This document shows positions 43,376 through 52,858 of a stretch of 64,000 nucleotides of DNA, in pieces. The notes under the pieces are model-generated. The model saw nothing but the letters and a program-made list of their open reading frames with translations, made no database searches and was not told the origin of the DNA. This DNA comes from Rhodococcus oryzae (GTDB taxonomy: Bacteria; Actinomycetota; Actinomycetes; Mycobacteriales; Mycobacteriaceae). The stretch lies in contig NZ_SUMD01000002.1 in NCBI RefSeq assembly GCF_005049235.1, positions 248,001 to 312,000 of the forward strand. The letters are read 5' to 3'. Positions within the stretch are counted from its first letter, which is position 1. Each line of letters starts with the position of its first letter. The position numbers were made by a program, and so were the translations under genes.

Positions 43376-44344
43376 GTGGCGCCAACCACAACGCGCGTCC
43401 TGCGCCTGCTCTCACTGCTGCAGGACCGCGCGCACACCGGCAGGGAGCTGGCCGAACGGCTCGACATCACCGATCGCACCCTGCGCAACGACATCCAGCG
43501 ACTGCGCGAACTCGGCTACCCGGTTCACGCTGAACGCGGCGCCATCGGGGGCTACCGGCTCGGCCGCGGCTCGACGATGCCGCCGCTCCTGCTCGATGAC
43601 GACGAGGCGGTGGCGGTCGCCGTCGCGATCGACCTCGCCGCGGACGGCTCCACCGGCATCGCGGGCATCACCGAAAGCGTCACGCGCGCCCTGGCAAAGC
43701 TGGAACAGATCCTGCCGAAGCGGCTGCAGCGTCAGGTGACAGCACTGCGGAACGCCACTGCCCTCGGGCCCGCGACCACCGGCTCGCGAGAACCGGACGC
43801 CCCGGTGCCCGCCGCGGTGCTCACCGCTCTTGCGGGGGCGATCCGCGATACGACCGCGGTGTCCATCGAGGTCGAGAGCGACACCGTAGAAGTCGAGCCG
43901 TACCGCCTGATCAACTGGCAGCGTCGCTGGTACCTGGTCGCCTACGACATCGGAACCCATTCCTGGCGAGCGATTCCCGTCGCACAGGTGCGCCAGGCAA
44001 CCGCGGGCAGCCGCAGGTTCGGGCCCCGCGCGCTGCCCGACGAGGACCTGGTCGCCTTCGTCATGCGCCACATCGCGAGCACCGGCTGGAAGGTGCACGC
44101 CCGCGTCACCGTGCTCGCGCCCGCCGAGACGGTGATCGCCCGCATCAATCCCGCCGTCGGCGTGGTGGAGGCCGTCGACGCGGACAGCTGCGTCCTGCTG
44201 ACAGGCGCGGACGCCCTGGAGACCATCGCCATCTACCTCAGCATGCTGATGATGGACTTCCGCGTCGACGGCCCACCGGAACTGGTCGCGCATCTGCGTA
44301 CGCTGGCCCGGCGGTACTCCGCCTCGGTGGAATCGGCACCGTAG
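43376..44344 (+). CDS. HTH-WYL (YafY-family) transcriptional regulator
   Basis: 322 aa from GTG 43376 with GGAGG 5 nt upstream (a GTG two codons earlier overlaps that site). N-terminal HTH_11 (TGRELAERLDITDRTLRNDI, GYRLGRGSTMPPLLLDDDEA), then a WYL domain (VEPYRLINWQRRWYLVAYDI) that senses a ligand or single-stranded nucleic acid. Probably represses the adjacent DinB-family gene. It is tail to tail with the monooxygenase gene, 11 bp apart. Confidence 0.9.
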   Translation: MAPTTTRVLRLLSLLQDRAHTGRELAERLDITDRTLRNDIQRLRELGYPVHAERGAIGGYRLGRGSTMPPLLLDDDEAVAVAVAIDLAADGSTGIAGITESVTRALAKLEQILPKRLQRQVTALRNATALGPATTGSREPDAPVPAAVLTALAGAIRDTTAVSIEVESDTVEVEPYRLINWQRRWYLVAYDIGTHSWRAIPVAQVRQATAGSRRFGPRALPDEDLVAFVMRHIASTGWKVHARVTVLAPAETVIARINPAVGVVEAVDADSCVLLTGADALETIAIYLSMLMMDFRVDGPPELVAHLRTLARRYSASVESAP

Positions 44345-44355
44345 CGGGAGCCGGT

Positions 44356-45897
44356 TCAGCGACCCGAGCTGGGTTCGCCGAACCAGGACGAGAGCGCTTG
44401 CCGCAGCGCGGGCGCGGCGGCATCGGCGGACTCGTCGATGCCGGCCGCCCAGGCGATGTGGGCGTCCGGTCGGATCAGCAGGGCGTCGGCCGGTCGATCG
44501 TCGGTCTTCGCGGTGTGGATGTCGATGCGGTGCTCCCAGTCCTGTGCTACCTCGCGGAGGTCGGGGCGGTCGGCGAGGTCGAGGAGAGTGGGCCGACCGG
44601 GGTGCATGAGCTCGGCGACGCTGGTGATGCCCTGGTCGGTGTGCAGGATGAGGTTCGGTGCGAAGGTGCCGGCCAGGGCGTGGTGGTCGGAACCTGGCAT
44701 CGGGTAACGAATGTCGGTGTGGCCGACGAGGGATCCCATGCGGCGCAGTGCCGGCTCGTCGGCGAGCAGTTCCTGGAAGACCTGCCGAAGCGCGTCGGCG
44801 GCTGCGTCGTGTCCGCGCCGCAGCGCCACCTGGGCTCGGGTCTGGAGCCGCGCACGCCCGCCGGCGTAGTGGCGCTCGTCGTGATAGGTGTCCAGCAGTC
44901 CGGCCGGTGCCCAGCCGTGGATGTCGGCACCCAGCTTCCAGGCGAGATTGACCGTGTCGAGCATGCCGACGTTCAGCGCGGTGCCGGTGGCGGGAAACAG
45001 ATGGGCCGCATCGCCGGCCAGCAGGATCCGCCCGGCGCGGTACCGCTCGGCCTGCCGATCCTTGAACGTGTAGCGCGACAGCCGAATCGGCTCTCCCAAG
45101 GGGAGATCCGCGCCGAGCACGCGTCGGGCACTGTCGCCGAGCTCGGTCAGGGTCAGCGGCTCGTCGTCGTCGTATTCGGTGGTTTCGCCCTCGGTGGTCT
45201 GCAGCGACAGCACCCCGGAGCCGGCCGCGAAGGCGAACACGCCGCGGTCGGTTCGGGTGAACCCGGCCTGGATCCTGCCCAGCCCGGGCACATCGATGTC
45301 GCCGTTGTCGAGCGCGGTCACCGAATCGTGCAGGGCGACCTGAGCGAACCTGTTGACCTCTGGATAGGTGGTGCCGGGGAACGGGATACCGGCCATGTCC
45401 CGGATCCGGCTGCGCCCGCCGTCGCAGCCAACCAGGTATCGGGCAGTCACCCGGAACGGCCCGTCCGGCCCGCGCACGTCCGCGGTGACCGATGCGTCGT
45501 CCTGACTCACGCCGACCACCTCGTGTCCGCGGCGGATGTTGGCGCCGAGCTCGCAGGCGTGCTCGTCGAGCAGTCGCTCGATCTCCATCTGTGGGATCGG
45601 CAGCGCCCGCATCGGCGGGTCCGCCATGTCCGTGAAGTCCAAATACAAACCAGCGAAAGGGAATCGGGGTGCAATGTTGGGGTCGCCGCTGGCTGCTTCG
45701 AACCGTTCCAGCAGACCTCGGTAGCGCAGCAGGTCCAGGATCCGCCCGCCGATGCCGCTGGCCTTCGGGATGTCGCGAATCTGAGGCTGTCGCTCCAGCA
45801 CCAGAGTTCGCACTCCGGCCAGGCGCAGCTCACCCGCCAGCATCAGGCCGGCCGGGCCTGCGCCCACGATGATCACGTCGGTGTCCGTCACTGGCAT
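44356..45897 (-). CDS. Rox-like FAD-dependent monooxygenase (putative rifamycin monooxygenase)
   Basis: 513 aa. Class A flavin monooxygenase: VIIVGAGPAGLMLAGELRLA, ARYLVGCDGGRSRIRDMAGI (DG motif), and AGRILLAGDAAHLFPATGTA (GD motif). Rox enzymes hydroxylate and linearise rifamycins. This protein is longer than the N. farcinica Rox I recall (473 aa) and differs in the region around DIPKASGIGGRILDLL, so the substrate is inferred mainly from the upstream RAE, which it shares with helR 3.7 kb away. Confidence 0.8.
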   Translation of the reverse strand: MPVTDTDVIIVGAGPAGLMLAGELRLAGVRTLVLERQPQIRDIPKASGIGGRILDLLRYRGLLERFEAASGDPNIAPRFPFAGLYLDFTDMADPPMRALPIPQMEIERLLDEHACELGANIRRGHEVVGVSQDDASVTADVRGPDGPFRVTARYLVGCDGGRSRIRDMAGIPFPGTTYPEVNRFAQVALHDSVTALDNGDIDVPGLGRIQAGFTRTDRGVFAFAAGSGVLSLQTTEGETTEYDDDEPLTLTELGDSARRVLGADLPLGEPIRLSRYTFKDRQAERYRAGRILLAGDAAHLFPATGTALNVGMLDTVNLAWKLGADIHGWAPAGLLDTYHDERHYAGGRARLQTRAQVALRRGHDAAADALRQVFQELLADEPALRRMGSLVGHTDIRYPMPGSDHHALAGTFAPNLILHTDQGITSVAELMHPGRPTLLDLADRPDLREVAQDWEHRIDIHTAKTDDRPADALLIRPDAHIAWAAGIDESADAAAPALRQALSSWFGEPSSGR

Positions 45898-45955
45898 TTT
45901 GTTGACTCCCGTTTCCTCAGTTCTGACTCAGGCCAGCGATTCTGCGTCATAACCC

Positions 45956-45987
45956 GGGTCTTGCGGCAAGCCCCCCGGTGCGCTATA
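45956..45987 (-). promoter_or_regulatory. Rifamycin-associated element and -10 of the monooxygenase gene
   Basis: GGGGCTTGCCGCAAGACCC on the minus strand (45956-45974) with TATAGC (45982-45987) upstream. It is identical to the helR element except at the central base, and the flanking CGCACCGGGGG and AGAATCGCTGGCC are shared too. The ATG lies 59 bp downstream. Confidence 0.8.
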
Positions 45988-46048
45988 TCTTGAAAAGGGG
46001 AAAAGCCGTTGGGTGATCGCTTCTTCCTCGTTGGGGGAAAATAGTCCG

Positions 46049-46456
46049 GTGTTCCGTTTTGCTCGTCTCAGACGCTCCGGTGGTGCTCATGCGCCCTATG
46101 AACCGCGAGACCTGTTGCGCGCCTATGAGCATCACGCGACACGAGAGGTTCGGCCGAGCTCCGGCGAGCTGCTGATCGTGATCCCGCTCGGCGACGAGCA
46201 CACCCTGGAGATCACCATCGTCGATCCCACGGCGGACTGGATCGAGTCGAGAATCCGCGGGCTCTGCGCCTCGTTGGCGGAGATAGACCGCCGCGCCCAA
46301 CGTGTTCTGCGTGGCGAGTTCCGCATCGGCTGGATCGAACTCGACTCGGCAAACCACGGCCTCATCGACTACTGGGCCACCGGGGTGAACAGTGAATATG
46401 CCATCGACATCTCGTGGACCGGAGATGCCTGGGTGGAATCGCCTGCCGCTCGCTGA
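46049..46456 (+). CDS. Unknown protein, 135 aa
   Basis: GTG at 46049 (VFRFARLRRSGGAHAPYEPR) preceded at a distance by GGGGGAAAA; GTG 46013 is an alternative. Cytoplasmic, with LLIVIPLGDEHTLEITIVDP and FRIGWIELDSANHGLIDYWA, a small alpha/beta protein of unknown family. Divergent from the monooxygenase gene, so it may share the RAE-containing promoter region. Confidence 0.6.
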   Translation: MFRFARLRRSGGAHAPYEPRDLLRAYEHHATREVRPSSGELLIVIPLGDEHTLEITIVDPTADWIESRIRGLCASLAEIDRRAQRVLRGEFRIGWIELDSANHGLIDYWATGVNSEYAIDISWTGDAWVESPAAR

Positions 46457-46488
46457 CCAGGCCCCCGATCGTGTAGCCGACCGGGGCT

Positions 46489-47526
46489 CTACAAGGCCGG
46501 AGTGTCCCTTCTCGGTCGCGGGCCGAGGTCACGTTCCTTGGCGGCCCAGGCCGTCGGACTCACGCCGAACTGTCGGCGGAACCAGCGCGAGAAGGCGCTC
46601 AGATCCGAGAATCCGAGTTCGCCTGCGATGTCGGTGAGGTTCCTGTCCCCGCGTGTGATGTACCGCCGCGCGAGGTCTGCACGTACCGAATCGACTACGG
46701 ACGAGTAGGTTTCGCCCGCCTGGGACAGGTGTCGATGCAGGGTCCGCCTGTCCATGCCGAGACTGCGCGCGATACGGGCTGCAGTGCACCTTCCGCCCGG
46801 CAGGAGGGCTTCGATGATGTCGCGGACACGTCCGACGGCGGAAGCATCCTCGGGTGGCGCGAGCAGATCCAGGTACTGCCGTGCGTAGGGCTGGAACATC
46901 GGGTCGGACAGCGGGTTTACGGAGTCGAGATCGCTCGAATAGAGCACGAAGCCGTTGAAGTCCTGTTCGAACGCGATGTCCGTCCCGAACGCGCGGTGAT
47001 GGACGTCGAGCGTTGGCGGTGCGTCGTGGACGAAGCACGTGGACAGTGGCCGCCAGCCCTCGGGAAGGAACGCGCCGAGGATCCGGGCCAACGACGCGAT
47101 GACCAGTTCGATGGACTGGCGACCGAGTGTCATCCCTGGCGCGGGCTCGATCCGCAGGGAGGCAAGCCCGTTCAACTCGACGAGCCGAATCCGAATCGCC
47201 TCATTGTGTACCCGCATATGACGGAGGATGAGCGCGATCGCGCTCCGGACGTCGGGCTCTTCCCTGGCGGCCAAACCCACGGCTCCGAGTATCGACACGC
47301 CCCTTCCGTCCGCCATCTTGACCGCGAAGGCTACGCAGGACGTGGCCAGAGCTGTGCGCTCCAACAGCGCGTCAACGCGCTCCGCGGGAAGCCACGTGTT
47401 CGGCAGGGCCAAGGCCGTCGGGTCGATGCCAACCGCACGCATGAACGGATCGGGGTCCGAGCCGAGGGACTGCGTCAACTCGACGTATCCGGTCAGAGCC
47501 GAACTCCGCACCTTCAGCACCGTCAT
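46489..47526 (-). CDS. AraC-family regulator with Arabinose_bd-type N-domain
   Basis: 345 aa from ATG 47526 with AGGGG 6 nt upstream. The N-terminal ligand domain is of the OruR/ArgR type (VIASLARILGAFLPEGWRPL). The C-terminal double helix-turn-helix is CTAARIARSLGMDRRTLHRH and LTDIAGELGFSDLSAFSRWF. It is divergent from the MFS-SDR-BKACE-ligase operon and most likely activates it in response to the pathway substrate. Confidence 0.9.
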   Translation of the reverse strand: MTVLKVRSSALTGYVELTQSLGSDPDPFMRAVGIDPTALALPNTWLPAERVDALLERTALATSCVAFAVKMADGRGVSILGAVGLAAREEPDVRSAIALILRHMRVHNEAIRIRLVELNGLASLRIEPAPGMTLGRQSIELVIASLARILGAFLPEGWRPLSTCFVHDAPPTLDVHHRAFGTDIAFEQDFNGFVLYSSDLDSVNPLSDPMFQPYARQYLDLLAPPEDASAVGRVRDIIEALLPGGRCTAARIARSLGMDRRTLHRHLSQAGETYSSVVDSVRADLARRYITRGDRNLTDIAGELGFSDLSAFSRWFRRQFGVSPTAWAAKERDLGPRPRRDTPAL

Positions 47527-47744
47527 CGATCCCCTGTCCCAAACTGTCAAAGAATGTGTCCCAATGGGTCAAGTGATGGCGACCCAATCCGTATAGCGTG
47601 ACCTGAGTCACCCGCACTTGTCGAATCCGTCCACACGGTCGCTCCTCGCGGGCAGATCCCCTGGTTCAGGACCGCAGCGAGCTCTCCGAACCAGCCATAT
47701 CCGAGACGCGTCGCCCAACGCGCTCTTCAAGAACAGGAGCACGC

Positions 47745-49103
47745 ATGGAACTGGAGCCCCAGGAGTCCACGCCGTCCCGAGACGTTCCCGGCGCAGGCAA
47801 CCGCTCGAGGATCTATCCGTGGGTGGTCTTCGCCCTGATCCTCGGCCTCATGATGTCGGACTACATGTCCCGCCAGGTTCTCAGCTCGGTCTTCCCGGTA
47901 CTGAAAGCCGAGTGGCACCTGTCGGACTCGCAACTTGCGGGTCTGACCAGTGTCGTGGCCCTGACTGTCGGTGTGCTGGCGCTGCCGATTTCGCTGGTAG
48001 CCGACCGTTGGGGTCGCGTCAGGAGCGTGGTGGTCATGGCCGGCATGTGGAGCGTTGCCACGATCCTGTGCGCCGCGGCGGGAAACTACGCGCAGTTGTT
48101 CGGCGCACGATTCCTGATCGGGTTCGGTGAGGCCGCCTACGCGAGCGTGGGCATGGCCGTGATTCTGGGAGTCTTCTCCCCACGACTGCATGCCTCGCTC
48201 AGTGGCTCCGTCATCGGCGCAGGGTTTCTCGGCTCGGTCGTGGGTGTCGCGCTCGGCGGCATCCTCGCGGATCGGCTCGGCTGGCGAGGGGCGTTCGTGA
48301 TCATGGCGGCCTTCGGCCTGTGCCTGGTCGTTCTGTTCCGGATCCTCGTCAACGAGCAGCGACTGGCGCGTCATGCCGCTGATCAGCAGATTCCCGGGAC
48401 GCGCGATCCAGGGAATGGACGCGCGCCCATCTCGAGTCTGTTCACCAATGCGTCGCTGACCTGTGCATATGTCGGTGCGGGAATGCAGTTCTTCGTCGCG
48501 GGTGTGCTGCTTGCCTGGCTTCCCAGCTACTTCAACCGTTACCACGACATGGCGGCCGCGGATGCCGGATTGGCGGCCTCGGCCTTCGTGCTCTTGATCG
48601 GTGCGGGAACGGTGCTCTGTGGCGTCGCTGCCGACCGGATCGGGCGGCGGCGACCCGAACGCAGGTGGAGTGCCGCGATCGCGTACGGCGCCATCTCGAT
48701 GGTGTGCCTGATGATCGGCTTCCAGCTCGACAACGGGCCGGCGCAGCTGACGTTGATCGGAATCGGGGCATTCTTCTGCTCCGGATTCACCGGTGCCACA
48801 ACGGCGGTCGTGGCCAGCTTGACCCACCCGTCGATCCAGGCCTCGGCCTTCGGCGTGGGCACCCTCGCGAACAACGTCTTCGGACTGGCGCTCGGGCCGC
48901 TCGTCGTCGGGCTGATGTCCGATCGGCTGGGTCTGCTCGGCGCATTGCAGTGGGTTCCGCTCGCCTCCGTCCTGTCGATCGTGGTCTTGGTCCTCGGCGT
49001 GAGGCTCTACCCCGGCGGTCTCCGCAAGCTTGCCTCGGTGGCGCTGAAGACCTCCGGCGAGACATCGGAAGCCCCGGCAGACGCGCTCGTGTCCCCGGCC
49101 TAG
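47745..49103 (+). CDS. MFS transporter, first gene of the BKACE operon
   Basis: 452 aa, twelve membrane helices. Signature loop VADRWGRVRSVVVMAGM between helices 2 and 3 and a repeat near DRIGRRRPERRWSA. It resembles aromatic- or organic-acid/H+ symporters. Being first in a catabolic operon behind an AraC gene, it probably imports the substrate. Confidence 0.88.
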   Translation: MELEPQESTPSRDVPGAGNRSRIYPWVVFALILGLMMSDYMSRQVLSSVFPVLKAEWHLSDSQLAGLTSVVALTVGVLALPISLVADRWGRVRSVVVMAGMWSVATILCAAAGNYAQLFGARFLIGFGEAAYASVGMAVILGVFSPRLHASLSGSVIGAGFLGSVVGVALGGILADRLGWRGAFVIMAAFGLCLVVLFRILVNEQRLARHAADQQIPGTRDPGNGRAPISSLFTNASLTCAYVGAGMQFFVAGVLLAWLPSYFNRYHDMAAADAGLAASAFVLLIGAGTVLCGVAADRIGRRRPERRWSAAIAYGAISMVCLMIGFQLDNGPAQLTLIGIGAFFCSGFTGATTAVVASLTHPSIQASAFGVGTLANNVFGLALGPLVVGLMSDRLGLLGALQWVPLASVLSIVVLVLGVRLYPGGLRKLASVALKTSGETSEAPADALVSPA

Positions 49104-49184
49104 ATCACCACGCTCATCGGAGTCTGTCGTCGCCGGGGGCGTCGAGACGGCTCGTCTATCCACTCACTGAAGGAGAGCAGAACG

Positions 49185-50012
49185 TTGCAGCAGCTACTCG
49201 ACAAGGTTGCCGTCGTCACCGGGGCAGCACAGGGCTTGGGCAGGTCGATTGCCCTGGCCATGGCGCAGGAAGGCGCAGACCTGGTGCTCTGCGACGTGCA
49301 GGAGGACAGGCTGAACGAGGTCTCCGCGGAGATCGAGGCCCTCGGCCGCAAGAGTCTGCCCATCCGGTGCGACGTCTCCTCGCGGGAGGAGGTCTCGGCG
49401 ATGTTCGCCCGCGCAGGCGAGCAGTTCGGGACCGTCCACATCCTCGTCAACAACGCCGCCCGCGTGCCGAACTCCCCGGCCGACGAGGTTCGTCGCAACA
49501 AGCACTACGCCTACATCACAACGCCGATGGAACGCCAGTCCCTCGGCATCACCAGCAGCCTCACTGACGACGACTGGCTCAAGTGGTGGGGCGTCAACGT
49601 GCACGGCGTCTTCTATTGCATCCGTGAAGCATTGAAGTTCATGGAGCCCCAGGGTTACGGGCGCATCATCAACATCGCATCGATCGCCGGTACCTCCGCG
49701 GCCAGCACCCACAGCCCCGGCTACTCCGCCAGCAAGGCCGCCGTGGTGAGCCTGACCAAGACCGTCGCGCTCGACGTCGCCGGTGCCGGCATCTACGCCA
49801 ACGCCATCGCCTGCGGAGGCGTCTTGACGCCTCCTTTCCAGGAATACCTCGACGGGGCCACCGAGGAGCAGAAGCGCAGCCTCTACCAGATCGTTCCCGT
49901 TGGCCGACTCGGTACTCCCGAGGAGTACGCCTCCCTCGCCGTCTACCTCGCAGGCGAAACCCACTACCTCGTCGGCCAGGTCATCAGCCCCAATGGTGGC
50001 GCCGTCATCTGA
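49185..50012 (+). CDS. Short-chain dehydrogenase/reductase
   Basis: 275 aa from TTG 49185 with AAGGAGAG 8 nt upstream. Cofactor motif VVTGAAQGLGRSIA, NNAARVP, and catalytic YSASK with the serine in NIASIAG. Probably oxidises a hydroxyl to the ketone that the next enzyme needs. An extended loop near residues 100-125 (HYAYITTPMERQSLGITSSL) shapes a substrate pocket unlike FabG. Confidence 0.9.
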   Translation: MQQLLDKVAVVTGAAQGLGRSIALAMAQEGADLVLCDVQEDRLNEVSAEIEALGRKSLPIRCDVSSREEVSAMFARAGEQFGTVHILVNNAARVPNSPADEVRRNKHYAYITTPMERQSLGITSSLTDDDWLKWWGVNVHGVFYCIREALKFMEPQGYGRIINIASIAGTSAASTHSPGYSASKAAVVSLTKTVALDVAGAGIYANAIACGGVLTPPFQEYLDGATEEQKRSLYQIVPVGRLGTPEEYASLAVYLAGETHYLVGQVISPNGGAVI

Positions 50013-50086
50013 CCGCCACCGCCCCGCGGTTCCATCGAAAACCACATCCCAACAACTCTTTCCAGAGTCACCGACAGGAGCACCAC

Positions 50087-51139
50087 ATGCACTTCCACGA
50101 CGACGCCCTCTTCCCGGAGAACCAGGAGAAGCTGGTCATCACGGCTGCGCCGTACGGGCCCGAGTGGGAGCCCAACGACTTCCGTGAGGACCTTCCGCTG
50201 ACCATGGACGAGCACGTCCAGCAGGCCGTCGACTGCTACGAGGCCGGCGCGTCGGTGCTGCACATCCACGTCCGTGAGCTCGACGGCAAGGGCAGCAAGC
50301 GTCTCTCGAAGTTCAACGAGCTGCTCGGCCGGCTGCGCGAGGCCGTCCCGGAGATGGTCCTGCAGGTCGGCGGCTCGATCTCGTTCGCTCCGGAAGGTGA
50401 GGGCGCCGAGGCCAAGTGGCTCTCCGATGACACCCGGCACATGCTCGCCGAGCTCGACCCCAAGCCGGACCAGGTCACGATCGCGATCAACACCAGCCAG
50501 ATGAACATCGCGGAGCTGTTGACCGCGGACGACATCGCGGGCACATCCCTGGCGCGTCCGGAGCTACAGGAGACGTACCGGGAGATGACGATCCCGGCCG
50601 GCCCGGGTTGGGTCGAGGAGCACCTGCGCCGCCTACAGACCGCCGGTATCCAGCCCCTGTTCGCGCTGACCGGCATCACCGGCCTCGAGAGCGTCGAGCG
50701 GCTCATCCGCCGCGGCGTCTACACCGGTCCGCTGAATGTGACCTGGACCGGAATCGGCGGCGGCATGGAGGGGCCGAACCCGTACAACATCATGAACTTC
50801 ATCCAGCGCGTCCCGGACGGCGCGGCCCTGACCCTGGAGTCCCTCATGCGCAGCGTGCTGCCCGTCAACACGATGGCGATCGCGATGGGCCTGCACACGC
50901 GCTGCGGTAACGAGGACACCATCTGGGGCCGCAAGGGCGAGAAGATGACCTCGGTCCAGCAGATCCGGCAGCTGGTCCGCATCGCCGGTGAGCTCGGACG
51001 CGAGGTCGCCACCGGCAAGGACGCCCGCGACATCTACAAGATCGGCACCACCTATGCCGACGCCGACGAGACCCTCGCCAAGCTCGGTTATGCGCCGAAC
51101 CGGCGCCCGGGTCAGGTCGGGTTCACCCACCACGCCTGA
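50087..51139 (+). CDS. Beta-keto acid cleavage enzyme (BKACE, DUF849)
   Basis: 350 aa. TIM barrel with the zinc-binding HIHVRE, LVITAAPYGPEWEPND at the start, LQVGGSISF, PLNVTWTGIGGGMEG and NEDTIWGRKGEKMTSVQQ. BKACE enzymes condense a beta-keto acid with acetyl-CoA and split it into acetoacetate and a new acyl-CoA. Which of the many possible keto acids is used cannot be read from the sequence. Confidence 0.92.
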   Translation: MHFHDDALFPENQEKLVITAAPYGPEWEPNDFREDLPLTMDEHVQQAVDCYEAGASVLHIHVRELDGKGSKRLSKFNELLGRLREAVPEMVLQVGGSISFAPEGEGAEAKWLSDDTRHMLAELDPKPDQVTIAINTSQMNIAELLTADDIAGTSLARPELQETYREMTIPAGPGWVEEHLRRLQTAGIQPLFALTGITGLESVERLIRRGVYTGPLNVTWTGIGGGMEGPNPYNIMNFIQRVPDGAALTLESLMRSVLPVNTMAIAMGLHTRCGNEDTIWGRKGEKMTSVQQIRQLVRIAGELGREVATGKDARDIYKIGTTYADADETLAKLGYAPNRRPGQVGFTHHA

Positions 51140-51186
51140 TCAGCGACAGCGCCTCGCCGAATTCTGCCCCCATCTAGGAGTGTTAC

Positions 51187-52800
51187 GTGATCAACGGCCT
51201 GACCATGGATGACTATCCGCTCTCGCTGACCGCGGTGGTCGAGCGAGCCGAGCGATTCCACAGTGGAAAGGATGTCGTCTCACGCCGCCCCGACGGCAGC
51301 ATCGCCCGGACCACTCTCGGGGCGTGTGCCCGGCGCTCGCGTCGGCTCGCCACCGCGCTGGCCGAACTCGGCGTCGGCGACGGCGACCGGGTTGCCACGC
51401 TGCTGTGGAATCAGGCCGAGCACCTCGAGCTGTACTTTGCGGTCCCGGCGATGGGGGCGGTCGTGCACACGCTGAACCCGCGTCTGCACGCCGACGAGCT
51501 CGCCTTCATCGTTGGCGACGCACAGGACCGGGTGATCGTCGTCGACGAATCGCTGCTCGATGCGTTCGAAGGCTTCCGCGGTGCTCACCGTTTCGAGCAC
51601 GTCGTCGTCGTCGCGCACGGCGAGTCGGCACCGGAGGGGATGCTCGACTACGAGGCCCTGATCGACGGGGCCGAGTCGATGGAGTGGCCGGTTCTCGACG
51701 AAGGACGCGCCGGCGCAATGTGTTACACGTCCGGCACCACGGGGCGCCCGAAGGGCGTGGTGTACTCGCACCGGGCGCTGGTGCTCCATTCGCTGACCGC
51801 GGCACTGCCCGACGCGTTGGGGGTGTCGACGCAGGACACCCTGCTTCCGGTCGTGCCCATGTTCCACGCCAACGCCTGGGGTCTCCCGTACGCGGCCGCG
51901 CTGCTCGGCGCGCGGCTGGTCCTGCCCGGGTCGAAGCTGGACCCGGTCAGCGTGCTCGACCTGATCGCTGACGAGAAGGTCACCATGACGGCGGGGGTGC
52001 CGACGGTGTGGATGGCGATGCTCGACGCGCTCGACTCCCAACCGCAGCGCTGGGACCTGCGCCACCTCGACCGGCTGATCGTCGGAGGGGCGGCGGTGCC
52101 GCGCAGCCTGCTCGAGGGATACGACCGCCACGGTCTGACGGTGGTCCAGGCCTGGGGAATGACAGAGACCGCACCGCTGGGCACCGTCAGCCGGCTCCCC
52201 TCGGACCTTGACGAGAGCGAGAAAGACGACCAGTACGCGTTCCGAGCCAGGCAGGGTATCGCGATGCCGTTCGTCGACATCCGAGCCCGCAGTGAGGACG
52301 ACGGGTTCATCGAGTGGGACGACCTGGCCATGGGCGAGCTCGAGGTGCGCGGGCCGTGGGTGGCGGCCGGCTACCACAACGGCAAGGGCGCCGACAGCTT
52401 CACCGATGATGGCTGGTTCCGCACGGGCGACATCGTCCGCATCGACCATCGCGGCTGCATCCGGATCTGCGACCGCTCCAAGGACCTGGTCAAATCCGGG
52501 GGCGAGTGGATCTCGTCGGTCGATCTCGAGAACCATCTCATGGCGCACCCGTCGGTGGCGGAGGCCGCGGTGATCGCCGTGCCCGACCCGCGTTGGGGCG
52601 AGCGTCCCCTGGCGGTGGTGGTTCTCCGGGATGGCATGGCGGCAGATCCGGAGCCGCTGCGCGAGCATCTGTCGACCGAGTTTGCGCGGTGGCAGCTCCC
52701 CGAACGGTTCGAGTTCGTCTCGGCCATTCCGAGAACGGCCACGGGCAAGTTCAAGAAGCTCACTCTGCGCGAGCAGTTTGCGACGGCCGACGGACTCTGA
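51187..52800 (+). CDS. Acyl-CoA synthetase (AMP-forming, ANL family)
   Basis: 537 aa, GTG start. P-loop YTSGTTGRPKGVVYSH, A5 motif QAWGMTETAPLG, hinge GDIVRIDHRGCIRICDRSKD and catalytic lysine in RTATGKFKK. Resembles medium-chain or fatty acyl-CoA ligases. As last gene of the operon it probably activates the acid substrate or a pathway product to its CoA thioester. Confidence 0.9.
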   Translation: MINGLTMDDYPLSLTAVVERAERFHSGKDVVSRRPDGSIARTTLGACARRSRRLATALAELGVGDGDRVATLLWNQAEHLELYFAVPAMGAVVHTLNPRLHADELAFIVGDAQDRVIVVDESLLDAFEGFRGAHRFEHVVVVAHGESAPEGMLDYEALIDGAESMEWPVLDEGRAGAMCYTSGTTGRPKGVVYSHRALVLHSLTAALPDALGVSTQDTLLPVVPMFHANAWGLPYAAALLGARLVLPGSKLDPVSVLDLIADEKVTMTAGVPTVWMAMLDALDSQPQRWDLRHLDRLIVGGAAVPRSLLEGYDRHGLTVVQAWGMTETAPLGTVSRLPSDLDESEKDDQYAFRARQGIAMPFVDIRARSEDDGFIEWDDLAMGELEVRGPWVAAGYHNGKGADSFTDDGWFRTGDIVRIDHRGCIRICDRSKDLVKSGGEWISSVDLENHLMAHPSVAEAAVIAVPDPRWGERPLAVVVLRDGMAADPEPLREHLSTEFARWQLPERFEFVSAIPRTATGKFKKLTLREQFATADGL

Positions 52801-52858
52801 CGGTGTCTGCGGCCGGTGGTCGACTGACCGCCGGCCGCCGGTCTGCGAGCATGGTCGA

